Assembly (NCBI RefSeq): GCF_018599195.1
Contig: NZ_JAHFVK010000002.1
Coordinates: 752,001 to 816,000 of the forward strand
Origin: Croceibacterium selenioxidans
Lineage (GTDB): Bacteria > Pseudomonadota > Alphaproteobacteria > Sphingomonadales > Sphingomonadaceae
Reading direction: 5' to 3'
DNA: 64,000 nucleotides
Below are positions 56,436 to 64,000 of this stretch, piece after piece. The notes beneath the pieces were generated by a model. That model saw nothing but the letters and a program-made list of their open reading frames with translations, was not told the origin of the DNA and ran no database searches. The position numbers and the translations under genes are program-made. Every line of letters begins with the position of its first letter. The first letter of the stretch is position 1.

Positions 56436-56933
56436 ATGGGGGGAGCCCCAGCTCCGAAAGTCGCCATCGTGATGGGCAGCCAGTCCGACTGGCCGACCAT
56501 GGGCCATGCCGCGAAAGTGCTCGACCAGCTCGGGGTCGCCTACGAGGCGCGGATCGTCTCTGCCCACCGCACGCCCGAACGACTGGTGGACTTCGCCAAG
56601 GGCGCGGCCGCGGAAGGCTTCCAGGTGATCATCGCCGGAGCGGGTGGCGCCGCCCACCTGCCCGGTATGGTCGCCAGCATGACGCACTTGCCGGTGTTCG
56701 GCGTGCCCGTCATGTCGAAGGCGCTTTCGGGCAAGGACAGCCTGCTCTCGATCGTGCAGATGCCCGCCGGAATTCCTGTCGGCACGCTGGCGATCGGAGA
56801 CGCCGGGGCGACCAATGCGGGCCTGCTGGCCGCAGCGGTGCTCGCACTGTCGGATTCCGCCCTGTCCGAAAAGCTTCAGGCCTGGCGCGCGGCGCAGACC
56901 GAAGCCGTGGCCGAGAAGCCGGCCGATTCCTGA
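56436..56933 (+). CDS. purE: N5-carboxyaminoimidazole ribonucleotide mutase
   Basis: A 165-residue class I PurE rearranging N5-CAIR to CAIR in purine synthesis. It shows [18 protein letters not shown] and [14 protein letters not shown]. The partner purK follows after 15 bases, so the CO2-fixing step is complete here. AAGGA in the end of gpmA serves as the ribosome site. Confidence 0.97.
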   Translation: MGGAPAPKVAIVMGSQSDWPTMGHAAKVLDQLGVAYEARIVSAHRTPERLVDFAKGAAAEGFQVIIAGAGGAAHLPGMVASMTHLPVFGVPVMSKALSGKDSLLSIVQMPAGIPVGTLAIGDAGATNAGLLAAAVLALSDSALSEKLQAWRAAQTEAVAEKPADS

Positions 56934-56948
56934 ACAAGTGACCCCCGC

Positions 56949-58001
56949 ATGATCCAGCCCGGCGCCACCATTGGTATTCTCGGCGGCGGCCAGCTTGGCC
57001 GGATGATCGCCATGGCCGCGGCCCAGCTCGGCTATTCCTGCCACATCTACGCCCCCGAAGAGGAGAGCGTCGCCGCGGAAGTCAGCGCCCGGTTCACGTG
57101 CGCCGAGTGGGACGACCACGCAGCGCTGAGCGCCTTCGCCCGCGATTGCGCCGTGGTGACCTACGAGTTCGAGAACGTGCCGGTGGAAGCGGTCAATGTC
57201 ATTCCCTCGCAGCTTCGCGCGCCCGGCACCCGCGCGCTCGAGATCGCCCAGGATCGACTGACCGAGAAGCGCTTCGTGGAAGAGCTCGGCGGGCGGCCCG
57301 CACCTTTCGCACCGGTCGACGATGAAACCGGCCTCGCCGACGCCGTCGCCCAGATCGGCGCACCCGGCATCCTCAAGACCCGGCGTGACGGCTACGACGG
57401 CAAGGGCCAGTGGCGCATCGCCTCGGCGCAGGACGCCGCCGCGCTGCAGCTTCCCGGGCCCGGCCTGATCTACGAAGGCTTGGTGAAGTTCGAAGCCGAA
57501 TTCTCGGTGATCCTCGTCCGCGGTCTCGATGGCGAGGTGCGGTTCTGGGATTCGGCGCAAAACGTGCACGAGAGCGGCATCCTCGCCACTTCTTCGCTGC
57601 CGGCCGCGTCGATTGCCGGTGAGCAAGTGGCCGAAGCGCGCAAGCTGGCCTATCGTGTGGCCGAAGCGCTCGCCTATGTCGGCGTGCTCACGCTCGAGTT
57701 CTTCGCCACGCCCGACGGGCCGGTTTTCAACGAAATGGCCCCGCGGGTCCACAACTCGGGCCACTGGACGATTGAGGGCGCGGTGACGAGCCAGTTCGAG
57801 AACCACGTCCGCGCGATCCTCGGGCTGCCCCTGGGCGACACCTCGACGATGTGGCCGACAATCCAGATGACCAACCTGATCGGCGAGATCGAAGGCGGGA
57901 TCAACCGGCTGCTGTCCGACACCCGCAACCACGTCCACCTCTACGGCAAGAGCGAAGCCCGCCCTGGCCGCAAGATGGGCCACGTAACGAAGTTAGGCTG
58001 A
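56949..58001 (+). CDS. purK: 5-(carboxyamino)imidazole ribonucleotide synthase
   Basis: The 350-residue ATP-grasp enzyme makes N5-CAIR from AIR, bicarbonate and ATP. It has IGILGGGQLGRMIAMAA, ILKTRRDGYDGKGQW and EMAPRVHNSGHWTIEG. Its stop overlaps the folA ATG (TGATG), coupling purine and folate genes. Confidence 0.97.
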   Translation: MIQPGATIGILGGGQLGRMIAMAAAQLGYSCHIYAPEEESVAAEVSARFTCAEWDDHAALSAFARDCAVVTYEFENVPVEAVNVIPSQLRAPGTRALEIAQDRLTEKRFVEELGGRPAPFAPVDDETGLADAVAQIGAPGILKTRRDGYDGKGQWRIASAQDAAALQLPGPGLIYEGLVKFEAEFSVILVRGLDGEVRFWDSAQNVHESGILATSSLPAASIAGEQVAEARKLAYRVAEALAYVGVLTLEFFATPDGPVFNEMAPRVHNSGHWTIEGAVTSQFENHVRAILGLPLGDTSTMWPTIQMTNLIGEIEGGINRLLSDTRNHVHLYGKSEARPGRKMGHVTKLG

Positions 58002-58510
58002 TGGCGCAGCGCGAAATCCTGTTCATCGTCGCCCGGGCCCTCGACGGCACGATCGGGCGCGACAACGACGTGCCGTGGAAAATCAGTGCCGATCTCAAGC
58101 GCTTCAAGCGGCTCACCATGGGCAAACCGATGATCATGGGCCGCAAGACCTTCGACAGCCTGCCCGGCCTGCTCCCGGGCCGTCGCCACATCGTGCTGAC
58201 GCGGCAAAAGGGCTGGAGCGCCAAGGGTGCCGAAGTGGTGCACTCGGTGGACGAGGCGCTGGCGCTCGCCGGGCCGGGCGATATCGCGGTAATCGGCGGG
58301 GCGGATATCTTCGAGCTGTTCATGCCGCTCGCCACGAAGCTCGAGATCACCGAGATTTTCGAGAACACCCAGGGCGATGTCTACATGGCGACGCCGGACC
58401 CACGCACCTGGCGCGAAACCGCGCGGGTGAAGCACATGGCCGAGGGCCGCGACCCGGCATACGCCTTCGTGACACTGGAAAGGTCCCCCTCGCGCTTGCG
58501 GGAGGGTTAA
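58001..58510 (+). CDS. folA: dihydrofolate reductase
   Basis: A 169-residue enzyme reducing dihydrofolate to tetrahydrofolate. It has FIVARALDGTIGRDNDVPWK, ADLKRFKRLTMGKPMIMGRK (with the active-site aspartate) and VIGGADIFELF. The ATG at 58001 overlaps the purK stop. The last nine residues (SPSRLREG and the stop) are encoded by the left arm of a palindromic repeat (58484-58506), so the C-terminus is repeat-derived; the catalytic core is intact. thyA is not in this window. Confidence 0.96.
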   Translation: MAQREILFIVARALDGTIGRDNDVPWKISADLKRFKRLTMGKPMIMGRKTFDSLPGLLPGRRHIVLTRQKGWSAKGAEVVHSVDEALALAGPGDIAVIGGADIFELFMPLATKLEITEIFENTQGDVYMATPDPRTWRETARVKHMAEGRDPAYAFVTLERSPSRLREG

Positions 58511-58577
58511 GGGGTGGGACTGTTGCGCCGACACGCTTGCCCACCCCCCAGCCCCCTCCCGCAAGCGCGAGGGGGAG
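58484..58577. repeat. long palindromic repeat (REP/BIME-like) between folA and ribF
   Basis: A 23-bp perfect inverted repeat (58484-58506 and 58555-58577) extends imperfectly inward to about 35 bp per arm, with GTGGG/CCCAC segments. It surrounds a roughly 20-40 base loop. The outer ends overlap the last folA codons and the GGGGGAG ribosome site of ribF. Elements of this look (C/T-rich CCCTCCCGCTTGCGGGAGGG types) recur between genes in sphingomonads, so it is probably one of many copies. The folded form would hide the ribF ribosome site. Confidence 0.8.
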
Positions 58578-58581
58578 AATA

Positions 58582-59505
58582 ATGCGCTTCGGCCATCGCG
58601 ATCCGGTGCCGGAAGGCCTGCGTGGGGCCATCATCGCGCTCGGCAATTTCGATGGCTTCCACCTCGGCCATCAGCGCGTGGTGGCGGAGACGGTCGAGTG
58701 GGCGCGCGCCGAGGGCCGCCCGGCCATCGTCGCCACTTTCGACCCGCATCCGGTGCGCCATTTCGCGCCGCATGTCCCGCCGTTCCGCCTGACCACGCTT
58801 GACCAGCGCGAGGAGCTGTTCGCCGGGGCGGGTGCCGACGCGATGATGGTGTTCGATTTTGACGACGATCTCGCCGCCATGCCCGCCGAAGCTTTCATCG
58901 GCGACTTGCTCGGCGGACCCCTAGGGGTAGCCGGGGTAGTGACGGGCGAGGATTTCACCTTCGGCAAGGGACGCGGTGGTAACCTCGCCCTGCTCGAAAG
59001 CGAGGGTGCCCGCCACGGCATCAGGGCGCGAGCGATTGGCCCCGTGCTGGAAGGCAAGATCGCCGTCTCGTCCAGCCGCATTCGCGACGCGCTCAAGGCC
59101 GGCGACTGCGAGACCGCGACGCAGCTGATGACCCGGCCATTCGCAGTGCGTGGGATCGTCCAGCACGGCGACAAGCGGGGGCGCGAGATTGGCTATCCCA
59201 CGGCCAACATCGACCTCGGTCCCTACCTGCGGCCCCGGTATGGGATCTACGCCGTGACCGGGCGAATCCTCGATACTGGCGAGACCTTGAGGGGCGCGGC
59301 CAACCTTGGGATTCGGCCCACCTTCGATCCGCCGAAGGAACTGCTCGAACCTTACTTCTTCGACTTTGACGGTGATCTCTACGGGCGAGAGATCGAAGTG
59401 GCGCTGCACCACTTCCTCCGTCCGGAGGCCAAGTTCGCCAGTCTGGCAGAACTGATCAATCAAATGGGCGAGGATTGCGCGCGAGCCGGTGAGTTGCTGG
59501 GCTAA
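58582..59505 (+). CDS. ribF: bifunctional riboflavin kinase/FAD synthetase
   Basis: The 307-residue enzyme makes FMN and FAD. The N-terminal nucleotidyltransferase part has GNFDGFHLGHQRVV and SSSRIRDALKAG; the C-terminal kinase part has GYPTANIDLGPYLRPRYGIYAV. The ATG at 58582 uses GGGGGAG from the preceding repeat as ribosome site; a frame extending back to 58075 overlaps folA and is rejected. It precedes ileS, as in many bacteria. Confidence 0.97.
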   Translation: MRFGHRDPVPEGLRGAIIALGNFDGFHLGHQRVVAETVEWARAEGRPAIVATFDPHPVRHFAPHVPPFRLTTLDQREELFAGAGADAMMVFDFDDDLAAMPAEAFIGDLLGGPLGVAGVVTGEDFTFGKGRGGNLALLESEGARHGIRARAIGPVLEGKIAVSSSRIRDALKAGDCETATQLMTRPFAVRGIVQHGDKRGREIGYPTANIDLGPYLRPRYGIYAVTGRILDTGETLRGAANLGIRPTFDPPKELLEPYFFDFDGDLYGREIEVALHHFLRPEAKFASLAELINQMGEDCARAGELLG

Positions 59506-59547
59506 GTTGTGCGATCTGATCCCAAGCCGGGTCATAGAAATACCCAT

Positions 59548-59620
59548 CCCCGTTCGTGGTGAGCCTGTCGAACCACCACAGCTAAACGTCAGCGTCCTTC
59601 GACAAGCTAAGGACGTACGG
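59548..59620. repeat. sphingomonad-type intergenic repeat upstream of ileS
   Basis: Two adjacent hairpins are present. One has GTGGT at 59556-59560 facing ACCAC at 59572-59576; the other has CGTCCTT at 59593-59599 facing AAGGACG at 59609-59615 around CGACAAGCT. The sequence (GTTCGTGGTGAGCCTGTCGA and CTTCGACAAGCT) matches a dispersed intergenic repeat I recall from sphingomonad genomes. It lies in the ribF-ileS gap (59506-59725), where no gene is seen. Confidence 0.65.
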
Positions 59621-59725
59621 AGGTGTCGGGCTGGCTTTCAAGTGGGGCCAATTCATCTCAGCCACCCTACCTTCCGCGCGAACAAAATTGCAGTCGCCCC
59701 TCGCCCCCGCTAAGGCCCGCGCTCC

Positions 59726-62584
59726 ATGTCCGAACAACGCGATTACAGAGACACCGTCTTCCTGCCGAAGACCGATTTCCCCATGAAGGCCGGCCTTCCG
59801 CAGAAGGAGCCGGGCCTCCTCGCGCGCTGGCAGTCCGAAGGGCTCTACCAGCAGGTGCGCGAGAACCGCGCCGGGCAGACGAAGTTCATCCTCCACGACG
59901 GCCCGCCCTACGCCAATGGCGACATGCACATCGGCCACGCGCTGAACCACGTGCTCAAGGACATGGTCGTGCGCACGCAGACCCTGCTCGGCAAGGACGC
60001 GCCGTACGTGCCCGGGTGGGACTGCCACGGTCTCCCGATCGAGTGGAAAGTCGAAGAGCAGTACCGCAAGAAGAAGCTCGACAAGGACCAGGTCCCGGTC
60101 GAGGAATTCCGCGCCGAATGCCGCGCCTATGCCCAGCATTGGGTCGACACCCAGCGCGAACAGCTCAAGCGCCTCGGCATCAACGGCGATTGGGATAATC
60201 CCTACCTGACCATGCACTTCGAGGCCGAGGCCACGATCGTGCGTGAACTGCTAAAGTTCGCAGAGAGCGGCCAGCTCTATCGCGGCGCCAAGCCGGTGAT
60301 GTGGTCGCCGGTCGAAAAGACCGCGCTGGCCGAAGCCGAGGTCGAGTACGAGGACATCACCTCGACCCAGATCGACGTGGCATTCGAGATTGTCGAAAGT
60401 CCGATCCCCGAACTGGTCGGCGCGCATGCGGTGATCTGGACGACCACGCCGTGGACGATCCCGGCGAACCAGGCCTTGGCTTATGGGCCGGAGGTTGAGT
60501 ACCAGATCGTCGTCGAGCCCAGCGGCCGACGCCTGCTTGTCGCGAGCCTGCTCGAGGATGGCGTTTTCAAGCGTCTGTCAGGCGCATTCGACGACTACCG
60601 TTGGACAACCGGTTGGCGCGGCAAAGGCTCCGACCTCGCCGGCACCGTCGGCCGCCACCCGATGCACCACCTCGGCGGGTTTTACGCCGAGCCCCGTCCG
60701 TTCCTGCCCGGCGACTTCGTCACCACCGACAGCGGCACGGGCCTCGTCCACATGGCGCCCGACCACGGCGAGGACGACTTCGAACTGTGCAAGGCGCACG
60801 GCATCTCGCCCAAGTTCATCGTCGAGGCCGATGGCCGTTATCGCGAGGACTGGCTGTGGCTGCCGCGCACCGACGAACGGTCGATGTCGGTCATCAACCC
60901 CAAGTTCAACGCGCCCGAAGGGCCCGTCTGCACCGACCTGCGCGAGGTTGGCGCTCTCCTCAGTGCATCCACCGATTACCAACACTCTTATCCCCATAGC
61001 TGGCGCTCCAAGGCCAAGGTGATCTTCCGCTGCACGCCGCAGTGGTTCGTGCCGATGGACAAGCCGGTGATCGAGCACATCGACAACCGCCAGGAACAGC
61101 GCTGGGAGAACGAGGGCGGGGCGCAGGAGCCGAAGAAGACGCTGCGCCAGGCCGCGCTGGATTCGCTCGATCAGACGCGCTTCGTGCCCGAAAAGGGGCG
61201 CAACCGCATCGGCTCGATGGTGGAAAGCCGCCCCGACTGGGTGCTCAGCCGCCAGCGCGCCTGGGGCGTGCCGATCACGCTGTTCGTCGACCGCAAGACC
61301 GGTGAATACCTGGTCGACCCGGAGGTGAACCAGCGCATCGTCAGCGCGGTGAACGAAAAGGGCGTCGACGCCTGGTCGGACGCCAATGCGCAGACCCTGC
61401 TCGGCAACCAGTACGACGCCGCCGATTACGAGCGGATCACCGACATTCTCGACGTCTGGTTCGATTCGGGATCGACCCATGCCTTCGTGCTGGAGTCAGG
61501 CCGCTGGCCAGACCTGCAATGGCCGGCAGATCTCTATCTCGAAGGCTCCGACCAGCACCGTGGCTGGTTCCAGTCCTCACTGCTCGAATCCTGCGGCACT
61601 CGCGGGCGCGCGCCCTACAACGCGGTCCTCACCCATGGCTTCACGATGGATGCCAAGGGCGAGAAGATGTCCAAGTCGAAGGGCAACACCGTCAGCCCGC
61701 TCGACGTAATGAAGGAATACGGCGCCGACATCATCCGCCTGTGGGCGCTGTCGGTCGACTTTACCGAAGACCACCGCATCGGGCCCGAGATCCTCAAGGG
61801 CGTGGCCGACCAGTACCGCAAGCTGCGCAATACCTTCCGCTACCTGCTCGGCGCGCTCGACGGGTTCGCGGAAAGCGAACGAGTCAGTCCCGATGCGATG
61901 CCGGAGCTCGAACGCTACGTCTTCGCGCTGCTGGGCGAGCTCGACGCCAAGCTGCGCAAGGCGGTCGATGACTTCGATTTCAACACCTACACCCGCTCGC
62001 TGATCGACTTCTGCAACGAGGACCTCAGCGCCTTCTATTTCGACATCCGCAAGGACCGCCTCTATTGCGACGCGCCGACGGATCTGAACCGACGTGCCTA
62101 TCGCACGGTTCTCGACACGCTGTTCCAGGCGCTGATCCGCTACGCCGCGCCCGTCATGGTCTTCACCTCCGAGGAAGTGTGGCAGAGCCGCTATCCTGAC
62201 AGCGCCAGCGTGCACCTGCTGGTTTGGCCGGACGTCCCTGCCGTAAGCGCCGACACCGTCCGCTGGACCGCCCTGCGCGGGCTGCGCGTGCAGGTGACCG
62301 AGGCGATCGAACCGCTGCGGCGCGAAAAGACCGTCCGCTCCAGCCTTGAGGCCGAAGTGACCGTTCCCTCCGAGCTGGTGCCCGAAGGCTTCTCCGACAG
62401 CGACCTGGCGGAACTGTTCATCAGCGCCGCCGTACACCGCGCGGATAGCGACACCGTAACCGTGCGCAAAAGCGGAGACGCCAAGTGCGGCCGTTGCTGG
62501 CGCTTGCTCCCCGACGTCACCGAGGATGGTGGCCTGTGTGATCGCTGCGAGGATGTCGTGGCCCAACTGGATGCCGTTTCATGA
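59726..62584 (+). CDS. ileS: isoleucyl-tRNA synthetase
   Basis: The 952-residue class I synthetase has HIGHALNHVLKDM (HIGH) and KMSKSKGNTVSP (KMSKS). The editing domain contains WTTTPWTIPANQALAYGP. The C-terminal zinc site is CGRCWRLLP with CDRCEDVV. Length is normal for the bacterial type with a C-terminal zinc finger. It overlaps lspA by four bases, the common ribF-ileS-lspA order. Confidence 0.98.
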   Translation: MSEQRDYRDTVFLPKTDFPMKAGLPQKEPGLLARWQSEGLYQQVRENRAGQTKFILHDGPPYANGDMHIGHALNHVLKDMVVRTQTLLGKDAPYVPGWDCHGLPIEWKVEEQYRKKKLDKDQVPVEEFRAECRAYAQHWVDTQREQLKRLGINGDWDNPYLTMHFEAEATIVRELLKFAESGQLYRGAKPVMWSPVEKTALAEAEVEYEDITSTQIDVAFEIVESPIPELVGAHAVIWTTTPWTIPANQALAYGPEVEYQIVVEPSGRRLLVASLLEDGVFKRLSGAFDDYRWTTGWRGKGSDLAGTVGRHPMHHLGGFYAEPRPFLPGDFVTTDSGTGLVHMAPDHGEDDFELCKAHGISPKFIVEADGRYREDWLWLPRTDERSMSVINPKFNAPEGPVCTDLREVGALLSASTDYQHSYPHSWRSKAKVIFRCTPQWFVPMDKPVIEHIDNRQEQRWENEGGAQEPKKTLRQAALDSLDQTRFVPEKGRNRIGSMVESRPDWVLSRQRAWGVPITLFVDRKTGEYLVDPEVNQRIVSAVNEKGVDAWSDANAQTLLGNQYDAADYERITDILDVWFDSGSTHAFVLESGRWPDLQWPADLYLEGSDQHRGWFQSSLLESCGTRGRAPYNAVLTHGFTMDAKGEKMSKSKGNTVSPLDVMKEYGADIIRLWALSVDFTEDHRIGPEILKGVADQYRKLRNTFRYLLGALDGFAESERVSPDAMPELERYVFALLGELDAKLRKAVDDFDFNTYTRSLIDFCNEDLSAFYFDIRKDRLYCDAPTDLNRRAYRTVLDTLFQALIRYAAPVMVFTSEEVWQSRYPDSASVHLLVWPDVPAVSADTVRWTALRGLRVQVTEAIEPLRREKTVRSSLEAEVTVPSELVPEGFSDSDLAELFISAAVHRADSDTVTVRKSGDAKCGRCWRLLPDVTEDGGLCDRCEDVVAQLDAVS

Positions 62585-63132
62585 CCGTCGAAGCTGAACC
62601 GAACCCATGGCGTAATCGCCTTGTCGGCCTCGCGCTGGCGGCTGGGGTCTATATCCTGGACCAGTGGATCAAGGGCCGTGTGGTCGGACCATGGAACTTG
62701 CGCGAAGTCGGTGTGATCGACTTGCTGCCGTTCTTCGATTTACGCTGGACGCAGAACTTCGGCGTCTCGCTCGGCATGTTCGAAGCGACCTCGCCCGAAA
62801 TGCGCTGGGGCCTCGTCGGCGTGACGGGCCTGATCGCACTGGTGGTGTTCGTGTGGATGCTGCGCGAACGCAAGATGTGGGACATCGCCGGCCTCGCGCT
62901 GATCCTGGGCGGAGCCATGGGTAATATCCGCGACCGCATCGAACTGGGCTACGTGATCGACTATGCCGACTTCCACATTGGCGAATTCCGCCCGTTCCTC
63001 ATCTTTAACGTCGCCGACGCCGCAATCACCGTCGGCGTGCTGATAATCCTTGCTCGCGCGCTGTTCATGCGCGAGAAACCGGCCGCCTCGCAAGGGGGCC
63101 AAGAGGCGGACAAACCCGCGGAGATTTCCTGA
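62581..63132 (+). CDS. lspA: lipoprotein signal peptidase
   Basis: A 183-residue inner-membrane aspartyl protease with four helices that removes signal peptides from prolipoproteins. It has the conserved GNIRDRIELGYVIDY and FNVADAAITVGV segments carrying the two catalytic aspartates. It overlaps ileS by four bases and the next lipoprotein gene by one. That lipoprotein is itself a substrate. Confidence 0.97.
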   Translation: MTVEAEPNPWRNRLVGLALAAGVYILDQWIKGRVVGPWNLREVGVIDLLPFFDLRWTQNFGVSLGMFEATSPEMRWGLVGVTGLIALVVFVWMLRERKMWDIAGLALILGGAMGNIRDRIELGYVIDYADFHIGEFRPFLIFNVADAAITVGVLIILARALFMREKPAASQGGQEADKPAEIS

Positions 63133-63545
63133 TGCGCATGACCACCCGGATCGTTCTTGTCGCCAGCAGCGCGGCCCTGCTTGCCGCGTGCAGCAGCGGC
63201 GACGTGCTCGGCAGCCGTGAACGGCCCGACGAATTTGCAGTGCAACGCCAGGCCCCCCTGGTGGTCCCGCCCGATTTCTCGCTGACGCCGCCTGTTCCGG
63301 GCGCTCCGCGTCCGGCCGATAGTTCGGCTTCGCAGCAGGCGCTCGACGCCCTGTTCGGCGGCCCGGCCCAGCGCAGCGCGGTTGAATCGAACGCCATCAG
63401 CCGCGCCGGCACCTCCGATCCGGGCATCCGCAGCTCGGTCGGCGATCCCAGCACCTACACGGTGGACAAGGGCGGCACGACCCGCACGATCCTCGCCGCG
63501 CCCGAAGGCGATGGCCAGGATGCACGGGCTGTCATCGCTTCCTAG
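63132..63545 (+). CDS. bamF: BamF-like DUF3035 lipoprotein
   Basis: A 137-residue exported lipoprotein with lipobox LLAACSS (modified C20) and the DUF3035 signature RPDEFAVQRQAPLVVPPDFS. In Caulobacter the DUF3035 protein is BamF, an alphaproteobacterial accessory of the outer-membrane beta-barrel assembly complex; that role is assumed here. The 100-residue mature part is otherwise low-complexity. It follows lspA directly (one-base overlap), fitting a processing partnership. Confidence 0.88.
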   Translation: MRMTTRIVLVASSAALLAACSSGDVLGSRERPDEFAVQRQAPLVVPPDFSLTPPVPGAPRPADSSASQQALDALFGGPAQRSAVESNAISRAGTSDPGIRSSVGDPSTYTVDKGGTTRTILAAPEGDGQDARAVIAS

Positions 63546-63555
63546 ATATTTGAAA

Positions 63556-63574
63556 GGGCTCGCTAGCCGGGCCC
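63556..63574. terminator. weak bidirectional hairpin
   Basis: GGGC (63556-63559) can pair with GCCC (63571-63574) and GC/GC inner bases around TA, with short A and T runs outside. It lies between the convergent bamF and membrane-protein genes and may end both transcripts, though the stem is poor. Confidence 0.3.
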
Positions 63575-63575
63575 A

Positions 63576-64000
63576 TCATTCACCCGCTTCGAGGGATTTA
63601 AGCAGCGCGCGCAGGTGCTGCCGGCGCGGCTCGAGCTTCTGCGCCACCTCACGGCTGGCCGCGTAGGGCACATAGACCGCTGACCATACCATGGCGCCCA
63701 TGATGAACAGGTGATGCCACACAGAGAAGCTGGTGTCGGTGTTGATCTGGAACGTGAGCCAATAGAGCAGGGTCGCGCCGATCATGGCGGGGGCGACCCA
63801 CAACACGCCGATGCCCCAGCTTCCGTTGGCGATCTGGAATTCGATCAACGTCAGGCTGCGCCCGATCTCGTCATTCAACGAGTTGCCGAAGCCTCGCTCA
63901 CGCTGTGCCTGGCGCCGGTGGCTCACCCAGAAGGCCACGACCCACAACACGAACAGGAGCGTGCCCATAGCCGCAGCGACGGTCTGCAACACGGGACCGC
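63576..64000 (-). CDS. membrane protein of unknown function, 5' end beyond the window
   Basis: The frame is open to the right edge; a GTG at 63992 gives 138 residues, but the true start may lie outside. There are three predicted helices (LLFVLWVVAFWVS, GIGVLWVAPAMIGATLLYWLTF, HHLFIMGAMVWSAVYVPYAA) and a C-terminal coiled tail (EVAQKLEPRRQHLRALLKSLEA). I do not recognise the family; similar short membrane proteins are frequent in sphingomonads. Confidence 0.65.
   Translation of the reverse strand, partial: GPVLQTVAAAMGTLLFVLWVVAFWVSHRRQAQRERGFGNSLNDEIGRSLTLIEFQIANGSWGIGVLWVAPAMIGATLLYWLTFQINTDTSFSVWHHLFIMGAMVWSAVYVPYAASREVAQKLEPRRQHLRALLKSLEAGE

Noticed and set aside
61577-62566. 329-codon minus-strand frame within ileS
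   Set aside because: It is antisense to an essential, intact synthetase with no independent evidence.

Overview
The window is a GC-rich chromosomal segment of an alphaproteobacterium, most likely of the order Sphingomonadales (Erythrobacteraceae or Sphingomonadaceae). The signs are a MipZ division regulator, an argD-argF-hslO cluster, a class II FBPase beside homoserine dehydrogenase, a BamF-type (DUF3035) lipoprotein, a TonB/ExbB/ExbD set with several ExbD paralogues, an 'SWFGD' BON protein, a yybP-ykoY leader of alphaproteobacterial type, and GC-rich intergenic palindromes of a kind familiar from sphingomonads. Genus assignment is inference. I see no prophage, insertion sequence, CRISPR array, plasmid gene or rRNA operon; almost everything is core chromosome.

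Layout. 1-6.7 kb (minus strand): an MFS transporter cut by the window edge, queC, an exported DUF3617-like protein, hslO, argF-argD and a double cold-shock-domain protein. 6.9-8.1 kb (plus): a TerC membrane protein coupled to a DUF442-type phosphatase/sulfurtransferase. 8.3-10.1 kb (minus): glnK-amtB, the ammonium uptake and PII pair, behind a very good sigma-54 promoter. 10.2-19.2 kb (minus): an EEP hydrolase, a flavin-binding protein, prfC, an aldose epimerase, pheST, an AraC regulator and rpmI-rplT. 19.4-27.8 kb: a VOC protein, then prs-cupin-hisN, an alkaline-phosphatase-fold membrane enzyme, glpX, hom and two exported proteins of unknown function.

28.2-31.8 kb (plus): tonB-exbB-exbD-exbD with a strong terminator, a small gene, and a third exbD standing alone; together they would energise TonB-dependent outer-membrane transport. 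31.8-36.5 kb: a ligase-associated DEXH helicase, a BON-domain protein and a Tat-type FAD oxidoreductase. 36.56-37.3 kb: a manganese (yybP-ykoY) riboswitch controlling a TMEM165/GDT1-family probable Mn exporter. 37.3-40.7 kb (minus): mipZ, a J-domain membrane protein, phosphoglucomutase/phosphomannomutase and arylamine N-acetyltransferase. 40.8-43.3 kb: panC, tRNA-Gly(UCC), an AI-2E-family membrane protein and a broken GFA gene.

43.4-46.6 kb (minus): the complete cytochrome bc1 operon petABC, with apt coupled to its end. 46.8-50.2 kb: pepN-pgeF. 50.3-55.3 kb: an SDR protein, ltaE with an EamA transporter, a GNAT protein and a ydbS/ydbT-like PH-domain pair. 55.4-63.5 kb: tRNA-Thr(GGU), then a long plus-strand series (small basic protein, gpmA, purE, purK, folA, ribF, ileS, lspA, bamF) covering glycolysis, purine, folate and flavin synthesis, isoleucyl-tRNA charging and lipoprotein processing. 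An edge-cut membrane protein closes the window.

The items that most deserve a second look are regulatory and structural rather than a new multi-gene system: the Mn riboswitch and its expression platform, the sigma-54 promoter and its dyad, a palindromic repeat that supplies both the end of folA and the ribosome-binding site of ribF, a recently inactivated GFA gene, an exbD duplication, two overlooked small genes, and a cold-shock protein with a glycine/arginine-rich tail.
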